From assembly GCF_000820105.1 (NCBI RefSeq), contig NZ_CDDB01000067.1:1-50245 (forward strand): DNA of 50,245 nucleotides, written 5' to 3'. The position numbers were made by a program, and so were the translations under genes. The notes beneath the pieces are model-generated. The model worked only from the letters and a program-made list of their open reading frames with translations, was not told the origin of the DNA and ran no database searches. Shown here piece by piece: positions 38,475 through 50,118 of this stretch. Origin of the DNA: Aeromonas schubertii (GTDB taxonomy: Bacteria; Pseudomonadota; Gammaproteobacteria; Enterobacterales; Aeromonadaceae). Each line of letters begins with the position of its first letter. The stretch's first letter is position 1.

Positions 38475-39143
38475 TCAGACGCCGAGGGGCAAGAGATCGG
38501 CGTAGTCATCGAGCGCCGGGAAGCGGCTGAAGCAGAGGGGGGGCTGCTGGCTGTCCGGGCGGGCTATCCCCAGCTGATGGGCGATGCCGAACTCGGCCGA
38601 GGCATCGAGGATCCGCTCGCTGTCGTCGATGAAGAGGGTGCGCGCCGGATCGAAGGGGATGCAGCGAGTGAGCGCCTGCCAGCAGCGCTGGCTCTCCTTG
38701 GACCAGCCCAGGTGATGGGTGGTGACGATACTGTCCAGATGGGCGTCGAGTTCGAGCCTGAGCAGCTTCACCTCCAGGCTGGCCGGGTGGGCGTTGGTGA
38801 ACAGGATCCGCTGTTTGCCGGCGGCCTTGAGGGCATCGAGGAAGGGGATGACGTTGGGGCGCCACCGGATCTTGTCGAGGATCTCCTGCTTGAGGGCCCG
38901 GATGTCGAGCTCCAGGGTGTCGCTCCAGTAGTCCACGCAGTACCACTTGAGGGTGCCGGCCACCGCCTCATAGTGGGCATCGATGCGGCGCTTGGCCTCA
39001 TCCTGCGCCAGGGCGTGGCGGGCGGCGTAGCGCTCCGGCACCAGGGTCTGCCACAGGTGGCTGTCGAAATGGAGATCGATGAGGGTGCCGTCCATGTCGA
39101 GCAGGACGGTGTCGATATCGCGCCAGGGCAGGGTGATGGGCAT
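38475..39143 (-). CDS. yrfG: HAD-family nucleotidase YrfG
   Basis: This 222-residue cytoplasmic hydrolase of the haloacid dehalogenase superfamily is the counterpart of E. coli YrfG, a GMP/IMP 5'-nucleotidase. The nucleophile and acid aspartates are D16 and D18 in LLDMDGTLIDL, motif II is ILFTNAHP, and the metal-binding end is LFIDDSERILDA. AAGGAGAG precedes the ATG, and a TATACT box lies 25 bases upstream. In E. coli yrfG sits near hslR and nudE, as here once the exe block is removed. Confidence 0.93.
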   Translation of the reverse strand: MPITLPWRDIDTVLLDMDGTLIDLHFDSHLWQTLVPERYAARHALAQDEAKRRIDAHYEAVAGTLKWYCVDYWSDTLELDIRALKQEILDKIRWRPNVIPFLDALKAAGKQRILFTNAHPASLEVKLLRLELDAHLDSIVTTHHLGWSKESQRCWQALTRCIPFDPARTLFIDDSERILDASAEFGIAHQLGIARPDSQQPPLCFSRFPALDDYADLLPLGV

Positions 39144-39266
39144 GGTGCTCTCCTTGAGTGGGCGGGCAGTATAGCAGGGAGCTTCGGTGGCGCTCCCCCT
39201 TTTGTGGATAGCCGCGAGGCGGGGAGTCGTTTACTCTTGAGGCATGAGCCCAGCCCAGTGATCACC

Positions 39267-39824
39267 ATGGACCACGCAAAAGAGAAACCCGAGATCCTCA
39301 AGGCCGAGCTGGTGGCCGAAAGCCGCCTGTTCAAGGTCGAATCCTTGCACCTCAAGTTCTCCAACGGGGAGGAGCGCGTCTACGAGCGGATGCGCGGCGG
39401 CGGCCGTGGCGCCGTCATGGTGGTACCCATGCTGGACGACCAGACCCTGCTGCTGGTGCGCGAGTACGCCGCCGGTACCCACAGCTATGAGCTGGGCTTT
39501 CCCAAGGGGCTGATCGATCCCGGTGAAGACATCTTCGAGGCGGGCAACCGCGAGCTGATGGAAGAGGCGGGCTTCGGCGCCCGCGAGCTCATCCCCCTCA
39601 AGCAGGTGTCGCTCGCCCCCGGATACTTCTCGAGCCGGATGGACATTCTGCTGGCCCGGGAGCTCTACCCGGAGCAGCGGGAGGGGGACGAACCCGAGCC
39701 CCTCGAGGTGATCCCCTGGCCCTTGCACGATATCGATACCCTGTTGGCGCGCTCCGACTTCACCGAGTCGCGCAGTATCAGCGCCCTGCTGCTGGCGCAG
39801 AAATGGTTGAAGGAGGAGTCATGA
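39267..39824 (+). CDS. nudE: ADP-compounds hydrolase NudE
   Basis: NudE is a Nudix hydrolase acting on ADP-ribose, Ap3A and NADH-type molecules. The 185-residue product has a complete Nudix box at 81-103 (GLIDPGEDIFEAGNREL then MEEAGF). The ATG at 39267 agrees with the family length; the longer upstream frame is non-coding sequence antisense to yrfG. The Shine-Dalgarno sequence is weak. cysQ overlaps the stop by four bases. Confidence 0.94.
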   Translation: MDHAKEKPEILKAELVAESRLFKVESLHLKFSNGEERVYERMRGGGRGAVMVVPMLDDQTLLLVREYAAGTHSYELGFPKGLIDPGEDIFEAGNRELMEEAGFGARELIPLKQVSLAPGYFSSRMDILLARELYPEQREGDEPEPLEVIPWPLHDIDTLLARSDFTESRSISALLLAQKWLKEES

Positions 39825-40630
39825 TCGATCTGCTGGCGGTGGCCCCCGAGGCGTGCCGCATCGCTCGCGAGGCCGGGCGGATCTTGAGCGAGATCTACCG
39901 CGGTGGTCAGTTCGAGCGCCACCTCAAGGAGGACGATACCCCGGTCACCAGCGCCGATCTGGCGGCCGATGCCTACCTCAAGCAGGCGCTCTCGGCCCTC
40001 ACCCCCGGGGTGCCGGTGCTGACCGAAGAGGCGGCCGATATCCCGCTGGCCGAGCGTGCCGAGTGGCCCGAGTACTGGCTGGTGGATCCCCTCGACGGCA
40101 CCGGCGAGTTCATCGCCGGCAGCGGTGACTTTGCCACCCTGATCGCGTTGGTGCGCCATCACCAGCCAGTGCTTGGCATCGTCTACGCGCCCGAGTCGGA
40201 CACCCTCTACTGGGCGGCCCAGGGGGAGGGGGCCTTCAAGGAGGCGCAGGGGTTGAGTCGTCCCATCCATGCCCGCCATCATCTGGTGCCCCCGGCGACC
40301 CTGACGGTGGCGGTGAGCCGGCGCCAGGCCCCCGAGTCCCTGACTCGCCGCCTCAGCCCCGAGTTTGACTACGAGCGGTTACCGCTGGGGTCGAGCGCCC
40401 TCAAGTCCTGCCTGGTGGCCGAAGGGGTGGCCGACTGTTATGTGCGCCTCGGCCCCACCGGGGAGTGGGACACCGCTGCCGCCCAGTGCATCGTCAGCGA
40501 GGCGGGGGGCGCCATCTTAAGCCTCGGCCTGCTCCCCTTAAGCTACAACCGGCGCGACTCCCTCGAAAATCCCGACTTCATCACCCTGGGAGATGAGGGA
40601 CTTCCCTGGAGCGAGATACTGCGCCCCTGA
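39821..40630 (+). CDS. cysQ: 3'(2'),5'-bisphosphate nucleotidase CysQ
   Basis: CysQ removes the 3' phosphate of PAP and PAPS and so protects sulfate assimilation from PAP build-up. The 269-residue product shows the lithium-sensitive phosphatase signatures: TEEAADIP near 68-75, DPLDGTGEFI from D89, and EWDTAAAQCIVSEAGG with D217. AAGGAGGAG lies upstream, and the ATG overlaps the nudE stop (ATGA). Both enzymes clear nucleotide by-products, so the pairing is functionally sensible. Confidence 0.95.
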   Translation: MIDLLAVAPEACRIAREAGRILSEIYRGGQFERHLKEDDTPVTSADLAADAYLKQALSALTPGVPVLTEEAADIPLAERAEWPEYWLVDPLDGTGEFIAGSGDFATLIALVRHHQPVLGIVYAPESDTLYWAAQGEGAFKEAQGLSRPIHARHHLVPPATLTVAVSRRQAPESLTRRLSPEFDYERLPLGSSALKSCLVAEGVADCYVRLGPTGEWDTAAAQCIVSEAGGAILSLGLLPLSYNRRDSLENPDFITLGDEGLPWSEILRP

Positions 40631-40646
40631 GGGGAGGCACAAAACG

Positions 40647-40672
40647 AAGAGGCGGCCATCGGGCCGCCTCTT
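40647..40672. terminator. Bidirectional hairpin between cysQ and the antiporter gene
   Basis: AAGAGGCGGCC and GGCCGCCTCTT form an 11-bp perfect stem with an ATCG loop between two convergent genes. The right side continues GTCGTTGT and the left side is A-rich, so termination is likely in both directions. Confidence 0.7.
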
Positions 40673-40687
40673 GTCGTTGTGGGGGGA

Positions 40688-41965
40688 TCAATAGTCCCCG
40701 GCCGCCCGTTTGGCGCGCTCTATCATGGGGGTGATGGTCATCCCCTGCACCACGATGGAGAACATCACCACGGCGTAGGTCATGATGAGGATCACCTCGC
40801 GCAGATCGACGCCGTACTCGGGCAGCATCATCTGGCCGGAGGGGAGCGCCAGGGCCATGGCCATGGCCAGACCGCCGCGCAGGCCGCCCCAGGTGAGGAT
40901 CCGCACCGAGAACTTGTTGTAGCTGCGGAACTTGCGAAACGCCACATAGGGCAGCGAGACGCTGATGAAGCGGGCCGCCAGACACAGGGGCACCGAGATG
41001 ACCAGCAGGATCCAGTCACGCCAGGCCAGATCCAGCAGCACCAGGGCCAGGCCGATCAGCAGGAACAGCAGGGCGTTGAGGAACTGGTCCATCAGCTCCC
41101 AGAAGTGATCCAGGTGATGCTGGCTCTGCTCGGAGAAGCCCGAGTGACGGGTCCAGTTGCCGATCATGATGCCGGTGACCACCATGGCCAGGGCGCCGGA
41201 GACGCCGAGCATGTTGGCCAGGGCGAAGCCGGCGGTCGGGATGCACAGGGTCAGCAGCAGCTCGAGCGAGCCGTCATCGGTGGCACTGATCATGATGTGG
41301 GCCACCAGGCCCAGCACCACCCCGAACAGGATGCCACCGAGGGCCTCGTGCAGGAACAGGCTGGCCACGCCACCGAAGGAGGGCTCGACGCCGCCAAACG
41401 CCACGGCGAACACGGTGGCGAAGATGACCAGGCCGACGCCGTCGTTAAACAGGGACTCCCCCTCGATCTGGATGGCGATCTGGGGCGGGGCCTGGAGCTT
41501 CTTGACGATGGCCAGCACGGCGATAGGGTCGGTGGGGGAGATCAGGGCACCGAACAGCATGCAGTAGACCAGGGGGATCTCCCAGCCCAGCAGGCCGGCG
41601 ATAAACCAGAAGCCGTAGCCGATCAGGAAGGTGGAGAGCAGGGTGGAGAAGATGGCCATGATGGCGATCTCCCACTTCTGGTCCTTCAGGGCGGGCAGTT
41701 TGATGCCGATGCCCCCGGCGAACAGCAGGAAGCCCAGGATCCCCTTGAGCAGGAAGTTCTGGAAGTCGATGCTCTCCATGGTCTCGACGGCCAGGGGGCC
41801 CATGTTGAACCAGTCCAGCTTACCGAACAGGACCATCAGGGCCGAGATCAGCATGGAGCCGGCGGTGATAGCGATGGTGGTCTGGATCCTGATGACGTAC
41901 TGGTTGGCGAACGCAATGAAGATCGCCAGTGCCGCCAGGAAGCAGAGGGTGTAGTAGACACTCAT
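40688..41965 (-). CDS. CPA1-family Na+/H+ antiporter
   Basis: This 425-residue inner-membrane protein has about 12 hydrophobic segments and is predicted to exchange Na+ (or K+) for H+ in pH and salt homeostasis. The transport core shows LISPTDPIAVLA with D146, GESLFNDG with N174-D175, and the arginine-bearing WGGLRGGLAMAMAL near 355-368, all typical of NhaP-type CPA1 exchangers. The Shine-Dalgarno sequence before the ATG is poor. It is a single gene, divergent from metH. Confidence 0.92.
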   Translation of the reverse strand: MSVYYTLCFLAALAIFIAFANQYVIRIQTTIAITAGSMLISALMVLFGKLDWFNMGPLAVETMESIDFQNFLLKGILGFLLFAGGIGIKLPALKDQKWEIAIMAIFSTLLSTFLIGYGFWFIAGLLGWEIPLVYCMLFGALISPTDPIAVLAIVKKLQAPPQIAIQIEGESLFNDGVGLVIFATVFAVAFGGVEPSFGGVASLFLHEALGGILFGVVLGLVAHIMISATDDGSLELLLTLCIPTAGFALANMLGVSGALAMVVTGIMIGNWTRHSGFSEQSQHHLDHFWELMDQFLNALLFLLIGLALVLLDLAWRDWILLVISVPLCLAARFISVSLPYVAFRKFRSYNKFSVRILTWGGLRGGLAMAMALALPSGQMMLPEYGVDLREVILIMTYAVVMFSIVVQGMTITPMIERAKRAAGDY

Positions 41966-42003
41966 GTTGTTATTTTCTCATTGGTAGAACAGCAAGCACG
42001 CTC

Positions 42004-42022
42004 AGCCCGACAGGGTCGGGCT
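42004..42022. other. Hairpin in the antiporter-metH intergenic region
   Basis: AGCCCGAC-AGG-GTCGGGCT is a perfect 8-bp stem-loop 39 bases upstream of the antiporter start. No T-tract follows on either strand. It may lie in the antiporter 5' leader; function unknown. Confidence 0.35.
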
Positions 42023-42085
42023 GCCATAGGGTACTCTCTGGCGGGGATGGGCTCACTACCCCCTATTGAGTAGTGTTGCGATAAT

Positions 42086-42114
42086 TTGGATAGATAGACG
42101 GCTGGATTTCTAAT
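42086..42114 (+). promoter_or_regulatory. Candidate metH promoter
   Basis: TTGGAT (42086-42091) and TCTAAT (42109-42114, five of six consensus bases) are 17 bp apart, about 55 bases before the metH GTG. I saw no MetR-type TGAA-N5-TTCA site and no cobalamin or SAH riboswitch signature in the region. Confidence 0.45.
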
Positions 42115-42169
42115 TCTGTTTTTTGCTGATAGGATGGGGCAGAGTCGTCACAGGATACAAGGAGTCGTC

Positions 42170-45841
<3,672 letters not shown>

Positions 45842-45866
45842 CCTGCCAGTGTGACCTGTGTATGAC

Positions 45867-45891
45867 GGCGCCCCGAGGGGCGCCCCATTTT
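45867..45891 (+). terminator. Terminator of metH
   Basis: GGCGCCCC and GGGGCGCC form a very GC-rich stem (effectively 7 bp with a CGAG loop), followed by CCATTTTGT. It lies 26 bases after the metH stop. Confidence 0.65.
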
Positions 45892-45928
45892 GTGCGCTCG
45901 TGCTTGTTGTCAGGATAAACAATTGGCG

Positions 45929-45956
45929 TTGCCTTGGCGCCGTGGCACCTTATACT
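45929..45956 (+). promoter_or_regulatory. Candidate rimK promoter
   Basis: TTGCCT (45929-45934) and TATACT (45951-45956) are spaced by 16 bp, giving a predicted leader of about 25 bases before rimK. Confidence 0.5.
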
Positions 45957-45987
45957 CTCCCGCCCGATTCCCAGGTCTCTCACGTCC

Positions 45988-46884
45988 ATGAAGATTGCCA
46001 TTCTCTCCCGCGAACCCAACAACTACTCCACCTGCCGCCTGGTGGAAACCGCGGAGAGCCGCGGCCACAGGGTCGAGGTGCTCGATACCCTGCGCTGCTA
46101 CATGAACATCGCCTCCCACAGCCCCTCCATTCACTACGAGGGGCTCGAGCTGGCCGGCTATGACGCCATCATCCCGCGCATCGGCGCCAGCATCACCTTC
46201 TACGGCACCGCCGTGCTGCGCCAGTTCGAGATGATGGGCACCATGGCCCTCAACAGCTCGCTCGGCATCTCCCGCTCCCGCGACAAGCTGCGTGCCATGC
46301 AGCTGCTCTCGCGCCACGGCATCGGCCTGCCCGTCACCGGTTATGCCCACAGCACCCGCGACGTGCCGGATCTCATCAAGATGGTGGGAGGCGCCCCCCT
46401 GGTGGTGAAGCTGCTCGAGGGCACCCAGGGGATCGGCGTGGTGCTGTGCGAGACCAACAAGGCCGCCGAGAGCGTGATCGAGGCCTTTATCCAGACCGAT
46501 AACAACATACTGGTGCAGGAGTACATTCACGAGGCCCAGGGAGCGGATATCCGCTGTCTGGTAGTGGGGGGCAAGGTGGTCGCCGCCATGCGTCGCCAGG
46601 CCCAGGAGGGGGAGTTTCGCTCCAACCTGCACCGGGGCGGCAGCGCCTCGGCCATCACCATCACCCCCGAAGAGCGGGCCACCGCGGTGCAGGCCGCCAA
46701 GATCATGGGGCTCGACGTCGCCGGGGTGGATATCCTGCGCTCTGCGCGCGGCCCCCTGGTGCTGGAGGTGAATTCCTCCCCCGGCCTGCAAGGGGTCGAG
46801 AGTGCCTCGGGCAAGGACGTGGCCGGCAAGATCATCGAGTTTCTCGAGAAGAAGGCGTCGAAGAAGCACAAGCCAGCCGAATAA
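45988..46884 (+). CDS. rimK: Ribosomal protein S6--L-glutamate ligase RimK
   Basis: RimK is an ATP-grasp ligase that adds glutamate residues to the C-terminus of ribosomal protein S6. The 298-residue product is near the E. coli length. Visible are the N-terminal [20 protein letters not shown], the ATP-grasp lysine segment [16 protein letters not shown], the [18 protein letters not shown] strand, and the metal-binding end [14 protein letters not shown]. The ATG at 45988 is chosen by family start; the Shine-Dalgarno sequence is weak. It marks the last core gene before the accessory region. Confidence 0.95.
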   Translation: MKIAILSREPNNYSTCRLVETAESRGHRVEVLDTLRCYMNIASHSPSIHYEGLELAGYDAIIPRIGASITFYGTAVLRQFEMMGTMALNSSLGISRSRDKLRAMQLLSRHGIGLPVTGYAHSTRDVPDLIKMVGGAPLVVKLLEGTQGIGVVLCETNKAAESVIEAFIQTDNNILVQEYIHEAQGADIRCLVVGGKVVAAMRRQAQEGEFRSNLHRGGSASAITITPEERATAVQAAKIMGLDVAGVDILRSARGPLVLEVNSSPGLQGVESASGKDVAGKIIEFLEKKASKKHKPAE

Positions 46885-46972
46885 GGTGGCGATCAGCCGA
46901 GCTGGAGCGGGAGTTCAGCCAAACTCCGTCGCCTGTGGCAAGCGGTTGGTCGCCCTGCCCTTTTGCGCCAAG

Positions 46973-46994
46973 CGCCCCCACCTGGGGGCGTTTT
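46973..46994 (+). terminator. Terminator of rimK
   Basis: CGCCCCC and GGGGGCG form a 7-bp stem with an ACCT loop, followed by TTTT. It lies 88 bases after the rimK stop codon. Confidence 0.75.
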
Positions 46995-47038
46995 GCTATC
47001 GGTTGCCTCGGTGCCGAGGGGCGATTGGCATGGGGATG

Positions 47039-47082
47039 CCAGGCCTCTTGGCCTGGGACTTTTTGATGCGGCTGCGCCGCAT
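47039..47082 (+). other. Two consecutive hairpins before the tandem repeat
   Basis: CCAGGCC-TCTT-GGCCTGG (47039-47056) is followed by GACTTTTTG and looks like an intrinsic terminator. Directly after it ATGCGGC-TGC-GCCGCAT (47066-47082) forms a second stem that runs into the first repeat copy. No gene ends here, so these may be part of the repeat element or a relic. Confidence 0.5.
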
Positions 47083-47416
47083 GGGACGCGAGGCCGCTGG
47101 CCTCGACGGGTTTCGCCTGCCCTTCGGGCCGGGGCGAGTGACTTTGGAAAGACCCAAAGTCACCAAAGGTCTTCTCCCCCGCCAACCCGACCGCTGCGCG
47201 GTTTCCCTCGGGTCGGTCGCCAGGTCGGACGGACCGCCGCACACGGCACATCCTTGTGCCGCCTGCGGCTGCGCCATCATCCCTGATGGCGCTCCTGACC
47301 CTGCTCCTTCCCCTCGGCGGGTTGGAGGGGGCTCCAATACCGTGCCCGCCTGCGAATGAGGGGCATGGCATCGATCTACTGGCCGCTACGCGGCGCTCAG
47401 AATGGTGGGTGTCCCA
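47081..47416. repeat. Structured intergenic repeat, copy A
   Basis: This is the first of two tandem copies of a non-coding element, aligned with copy B at an offset of 344 bases and nearly identical except around one hairpin. It is a chain of stems: GAGGCC-GCT-GGCCTC (47090-47104); GTGACTTTGG-N6-CCAAAGTCAC (47138-47163); a nested CCCGACC...GGGTCGG with ACCGC-TGC-GCGGT inside; CGGCACA-TCCT-TGTGCCG; GCGCCATCA-TCCC-TGATGGCGC; and GCCGC-TAC-GCGGC. Open frames through it are by-products of its GC content. The 910 bases from rimK to the DUF4435-like gene contain only this, copy B and the hairpins before them. Confidence 0.8.
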
Positions 47417-47424
47417 TTTTCAGT

Positions 47425-47771
47425 ATGGGATGCGAGGCCGTTGGCCTCGACGGGTTTCGCCTGCCCTTCGGGGCGGGGCGAGTGACTTTTCTTTGCGTGG
47501 CCAAAGAAAAGTCACCAAAAGAAAGGCCACCCCCCGCCAACCCGACCGCTGCGCGGTTTCCCTCGGGTCGGTCGCCAGGTCGGACGGACCGCCGCACACG
47601 GCACATCCTTGTGCCGCCTGCGGCTGCGCCATCATCCCTGATGGCACTCCTGACCCTGCTCCTTCCCCTCGGCGGGTTGGAGGGGGCTCCAATACCGTGC
47701 CCGCCTGCGACTGAGGGGGCTGGGCACCGATCTATTGGCCGCTACGCGGCGCTCAGAATGGTGGGTGTCCC
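47425..47771. repeat. Structured intergenic repeat, copy B
   Basis: This is the second tandem copy. It keeps the same order of stems as copy A, but the second hairpin is GTGACTTTTCTTTG-CGTGGC-CAAAGAAAAGTCAC (47482-47515): 14 bp instead of 10, with changes on one side matched on the other. The GCGCCATCA stem of copy A is shortened here to 7 bp. It ends 24 bases from the stop codon of the DUF4435-like gene. Confidence 0.8.
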
Positions 47772-47794
47772 AGAATCTGATACATCTCAACAAT

Positions 47795-48616
47795 TTAATA
47801 AAGCAGGCCCATTTTCTGCCAAAGATGGCGAAGATCTGCTGGGGGCTGAGCGCTCTGCAAGAGACGATTTTGACGATCATTGGCCTTGGCTTGCTCACCG
47901 AGCAATCGAGTTAAGGATTCATGCACTACGCTCGGGAAGAACTGCTTACCATGAACCCCGCATTGAAATTGCTGTGATACTGGCCAAGCCATCACCTCCG
48001 CTAAGCGGGCCTGGTAGTCAGCCCATATTGACTCAGGCGATAAATACTGATGCCATTCATTCAGTGTTTGCCGGATGGCTTGCTCATCTCCCGCCTGTTG
48101 AATATCGAGTAACCGCTCCTTAAAGCCCAGCGCACGCAGTCCTTCCCACAATGGGTTGATCACCTGCCATAGTGCACCGTGCTGGCGCCATATAGGCAAA
48201 TTATCTGTAATGGCCGCATATAATGCCTGATAGCCACCCTCGATTTTCTGCTGCTGTCCAGGTGGTAACATTGCCCAGAGCTCCTCTGGATCACACAGAT
48301 AATTTTCCAAACAAAAGCGTGGAAGAACCCAGAGATTCGGGAGTTCTCGTTGCTTTTCAGCAATCAAATGTGCAGTCCATTCATCTCGGTCAACTACACC
48401 AATCCAATTGGGCTCACGTGCCAGCAGTTCTAGTACGTTGGCCTTCTTTTGCGCGTGGGCAACGACCCAGCTGTTTTCCCAGGTTACATCCACTTTTCCC
48501 AACCAGGCACGGAAAGCATGATTGTCATCGAGTCCTTCAACCAACAGGACCCTCTTGCCGGTTGCACCGACATATTGCTGTTTAATATTGGTCTGCAGGT
48601 CATCCAGCCAACTCAT
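47795..48616 (-). CDS. DUF4435/TOPRIM-like protein, AriB-like
   Basis: This 273-residue soluble protein resembles DUF4435 proteins, which have a TOPRIM-type nuclease fold. The TOPRIM glutamate is E27 in VLLVEGLDD, the acidic pair D76/D78 lies in VVDRDEW, and the family-like FCLENYLCD (E104-N105) follows. It overlaps the ATPase gene by four bases and is clearly its partner. An AAA ATPase plus a DUF4435 TOPRIM protein is the make-up of PARIS, in which the nuclease is released from the ATPase on sensing a phage anti-restriction protein. Base composition is richer in A+T than the flanking core genes. A different two-gene ATPase-TOPRIM system is possible. Confidence 0.65.
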   Translation of the reverse strand: MSWLDDLQTNIKQQYVGATGKRVLLVEGLDDNHAFRAWLGKVDVTWENSWVVAHAQKKANVLELLAREPNWIGVVDRDEWTAHLIAEKQRELPNLWVLPRFCLENYLCDPEELWAMLPPGQQQKIEGGYQALYAAITDNLPIWRQHGALWQVINPLWEGLRALGFKERLLDIQQAGDEQAIRQTLNEWHQYLSPESIWADYQARLAEVMAWPVSQQFQCGVHGKQFFPSVVHESLTRLLGEQAKANDRQNRLLQSAQPPADLRHLWQKMGLLY

Positions 48617-49674
48617 GCGTGTTCCCCCTGCAGCTCAATCCGCAGTCCTTGCTGTTCATAACGCTGCCAGATATCGACACTGTGGGAAGTCAGGATGAGC
48701 TGTCCCTGCTTGTCTGCTACCAGCTTCTCAAGATTGGCCAGCAATCCGCTGACTAGGGAAGGGTGCAGATAGAGATCCGGTTCATCGATGAGCACGATAC
48801 CACCTGGTTGTAACCAGCGACTGATGAGATATACGAGGATCAATACCTGATGCTCACCAGCACTCAGCTCATCGAGCGAATGACGCATCCCGCGCTGCCC
48901 CTTGATCTTGACGCTCAGACGATTTTCACCGGGGACCATATCCGATTCGATCTCCTTGCCCAGCAAGAACAGGTTCAGATTACGCAGCACCTCATGGAAT
49001 TTATGTAATTGGGTGGTTTTAAGGGCAATCAGAGAGGGCTCTAACTGCCCTTTCCAATCCTCGCTGACTTGATAACGAGTGAGCCAGCGCTGGCTCAACA
49101 GGTCTGGTTCCGGTGAGCCTACATTGCGTCTTGGATTAACCCAACGCCGCTCTTCTGCATCGAGATATATAAGATTGGGTACGTCAACCTTATCGTAGCT
49201 AAGCAACATTCGTCGGCGCTGTTCTGCTAACTTACTCATCCACTCTTCAGTTGGCAGTAATAAATCACGCTTGGGTTTTCCTGGTTTTCCACTTCTGGCA
49301 ACCGTCTCACCTATCCACGCTACATTAAGATGCTTGGCCTGTATTGTACTAATCCATTCGGCATCTCCAAATAACACACCAACCTGTCTTTGACTAAACG
49401 GCTCTAAATGGTCAAAAACAACGACAACACCTCCCCAACGTTGTAGCCAAGTCCTTGATACATGACTCTGTGGCAATGGCTTTTGTTGATCAAGCCACCA
49501 GCCTACGGCGTCCCACAACATGGCAATCGCCCGTAACACGGTTGATTTACCACAACCATTGGGGCCGGTAAGCAAAACTTGATAATGTGCGCCCCCCAGC
49601 CAATCATCTCGCAGATCGAGGTGTGAACGCGTTAGTGGCCCGACACCGTCTAGGTAGAGCTGGGTGATATGCAT
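48613..49674 (-). CDS. RecF/SMC-like AAA ATPase, AriA-like
   Basis: This 353-residue ABC/Rad50-type ATPase has no membrane segment. It has Walker A GPNGCGKST at 37-45 (K43), an ABC signature-like ELSAGEHQ at 269-276, Walker B IVLIDEPD at 293-300 with E298, and the switch histidine H331 in LTSHS. The short middle part (about 60-265) lacks a long coiled coil, unlike true SMC proteins. GGAGG lies about 10 bases before the ATG. It leads a two-gene unit with the DUF4435-like gene. It is interpreted as the sensor ATPase of a PARIS-like anti-phage system; OLD- or Septu-type ATPases are alternatives. A+T-richer than the core. Confidence 0.7.
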   Translation of the reverse strand: MHITQLYLDGVGPLTRSHLDLRDDWLGGAHYQVLLTGPNGCGKSTVLRAIAMLWDAVGWWLDQQKPLPQSHVSRTWLQRWGGVVVVFDHLEPFSQRQVGVLFGDAEWISTIQAKHLNVAWIGETVARSGKPGKPKRDLLLPTEEWMSKLAEQRRRMLLSYDKVDVPNLIYLDAEERRWVNPRRNVGSPEPDLLSQRWLTRYQVSEDWKGQLEPSLIALKTTQLHKFHEVLRNLNLFLLGKEIESDMVPGENRLSVKIKGQRGMRHSLDELSAGEHQVLILVYLISRWLQPGGIVLIDEPDLYLHPSLVSGLLANLEKLVADKQGQLILTSHSVDIWQRYEQQGLRIELQGEHA

Positions 49675-49695
49675 AGGTTGTGGTCCTCCAAAATC

Positions 49696-49720
49696 CGAAA
49701 CGCTATTCTAACGTGTTTCG
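49696..49720. promoter_or_regulatory. Inverted repeat upstream of the ATPase gene
   Basis: CGAAAC (49696-49701) and GTTTCG (49715-49720) face each other across 13 bases, 22 bases upstream of the ATPase start codon. The intervening minus-strand TAGAAT could be a -10 box. A repressor site is plausible. The 297 bases between this gene and the next (49675-49971) hold otherwise no gene I can support. Confidence 0.35.
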
Positions 49721-49933
49721 TGAATTCAGATAATAAGCGCAACGTCCATGGGGCGAGATTCTGGAGGGGGAAGTTGGGGAAGTTGAGGCCCCCCCGTTGT
49801 GATAGCTCCGTAGTGGTGCGCTACGACGATGCTGGGTCCTCTGCGTTGGCTGTGGCGATCTTGGTTGCGCCACCGCTCGTTCCCCCTCTCTGTCGAGCCG
49901 GCATGGCCGCGACGTTTGGTGGGGGGGAGTGGC

Positions 49934-49939
49934 TATACT
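49934..49939 (+). promoter_or_regulatory. Candidate -10 box of the truncated binding-protein gene
   Basis: TATACT lies 32 bases before the ATG at 49972. The -35 region (GACGTT at 49911-49916) is a weak match at 17 bp spacing. Confidence 0.35.
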
Positions 49940-49971
49940 TCGGGAAAATCGCCCGTGGATAGCACTGCACT

Positions 49972-50118
49972 ATGCGCTTTTACTTCTGCCTGCTGTGTCT
50001 GGCCTTTGCCCTTCCGCTTGACGCAACGCCGATTCGGATCTGTTACGAGCAGAGCGAAATGCTGCCTTATGCCCGGGGTGAGGGGCCAGAGGTGCCGGCC
50101 GACCCTGGGGTGATTTGA
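49972..50118 (+). pseudogene. Periplasmic solute-binding protein, truncated by an IS element
   Basis: An ATG opens a 48-codon frame with a signal peptide (MRFYFCLLCLAFALPLDA, likely cut before TPIRI). The start of a bacterial extracellular solute-binding domain follows (IRICYEQSEMLPYARG ... PADPGVI). The frame is cut exactly where the IS terminal sequence begins; the first bases of the IS (TGA) supply the stop codon. The rest of the gene would lie beyond the insertion, outside the window. The protein was probably an amino-acid-type binding protein; as it stands it cannot function. Confidence 0.65.

Noticed and set aside
41966-42169. Possible riboswitch or Met-box operator before metH
   Set aside because: I looked for cobalamin, SAM and SAH riboswitch cores and MetJ or MetR boxes. 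Only a weak AGACGGCT resembling a Met box was present, which is not enough.
46802-47359. Plus-strand frame from the end of rimK through repeat copy A
   Set aside because: It begins inside rimK in another frame and continues through hairpins; no ribosome binding site and no recognisable domain.
47081-47771. Tandem repeats as a CRISPR array
   Set aside because: Only two copies of about 340 bases, with no short direct repeats or unique spacers and no cas genes.
47356-48123. Plus-strand frame running through repeat copy B into the DUF4435-like gene
   Set aside because: It is made of repeat-derived sequence plus antisense of a real gene. The two repeat copies differ by a hairpin change of non-coding type, so a protein is not supported.
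49669-49962. Plus-strand frame between the ATPase gene and the truncated binding-protein gene
   Set aside because: No Shine-Dalgarno sequence, odd composition and no recognisable domain; the region looks intergenic.
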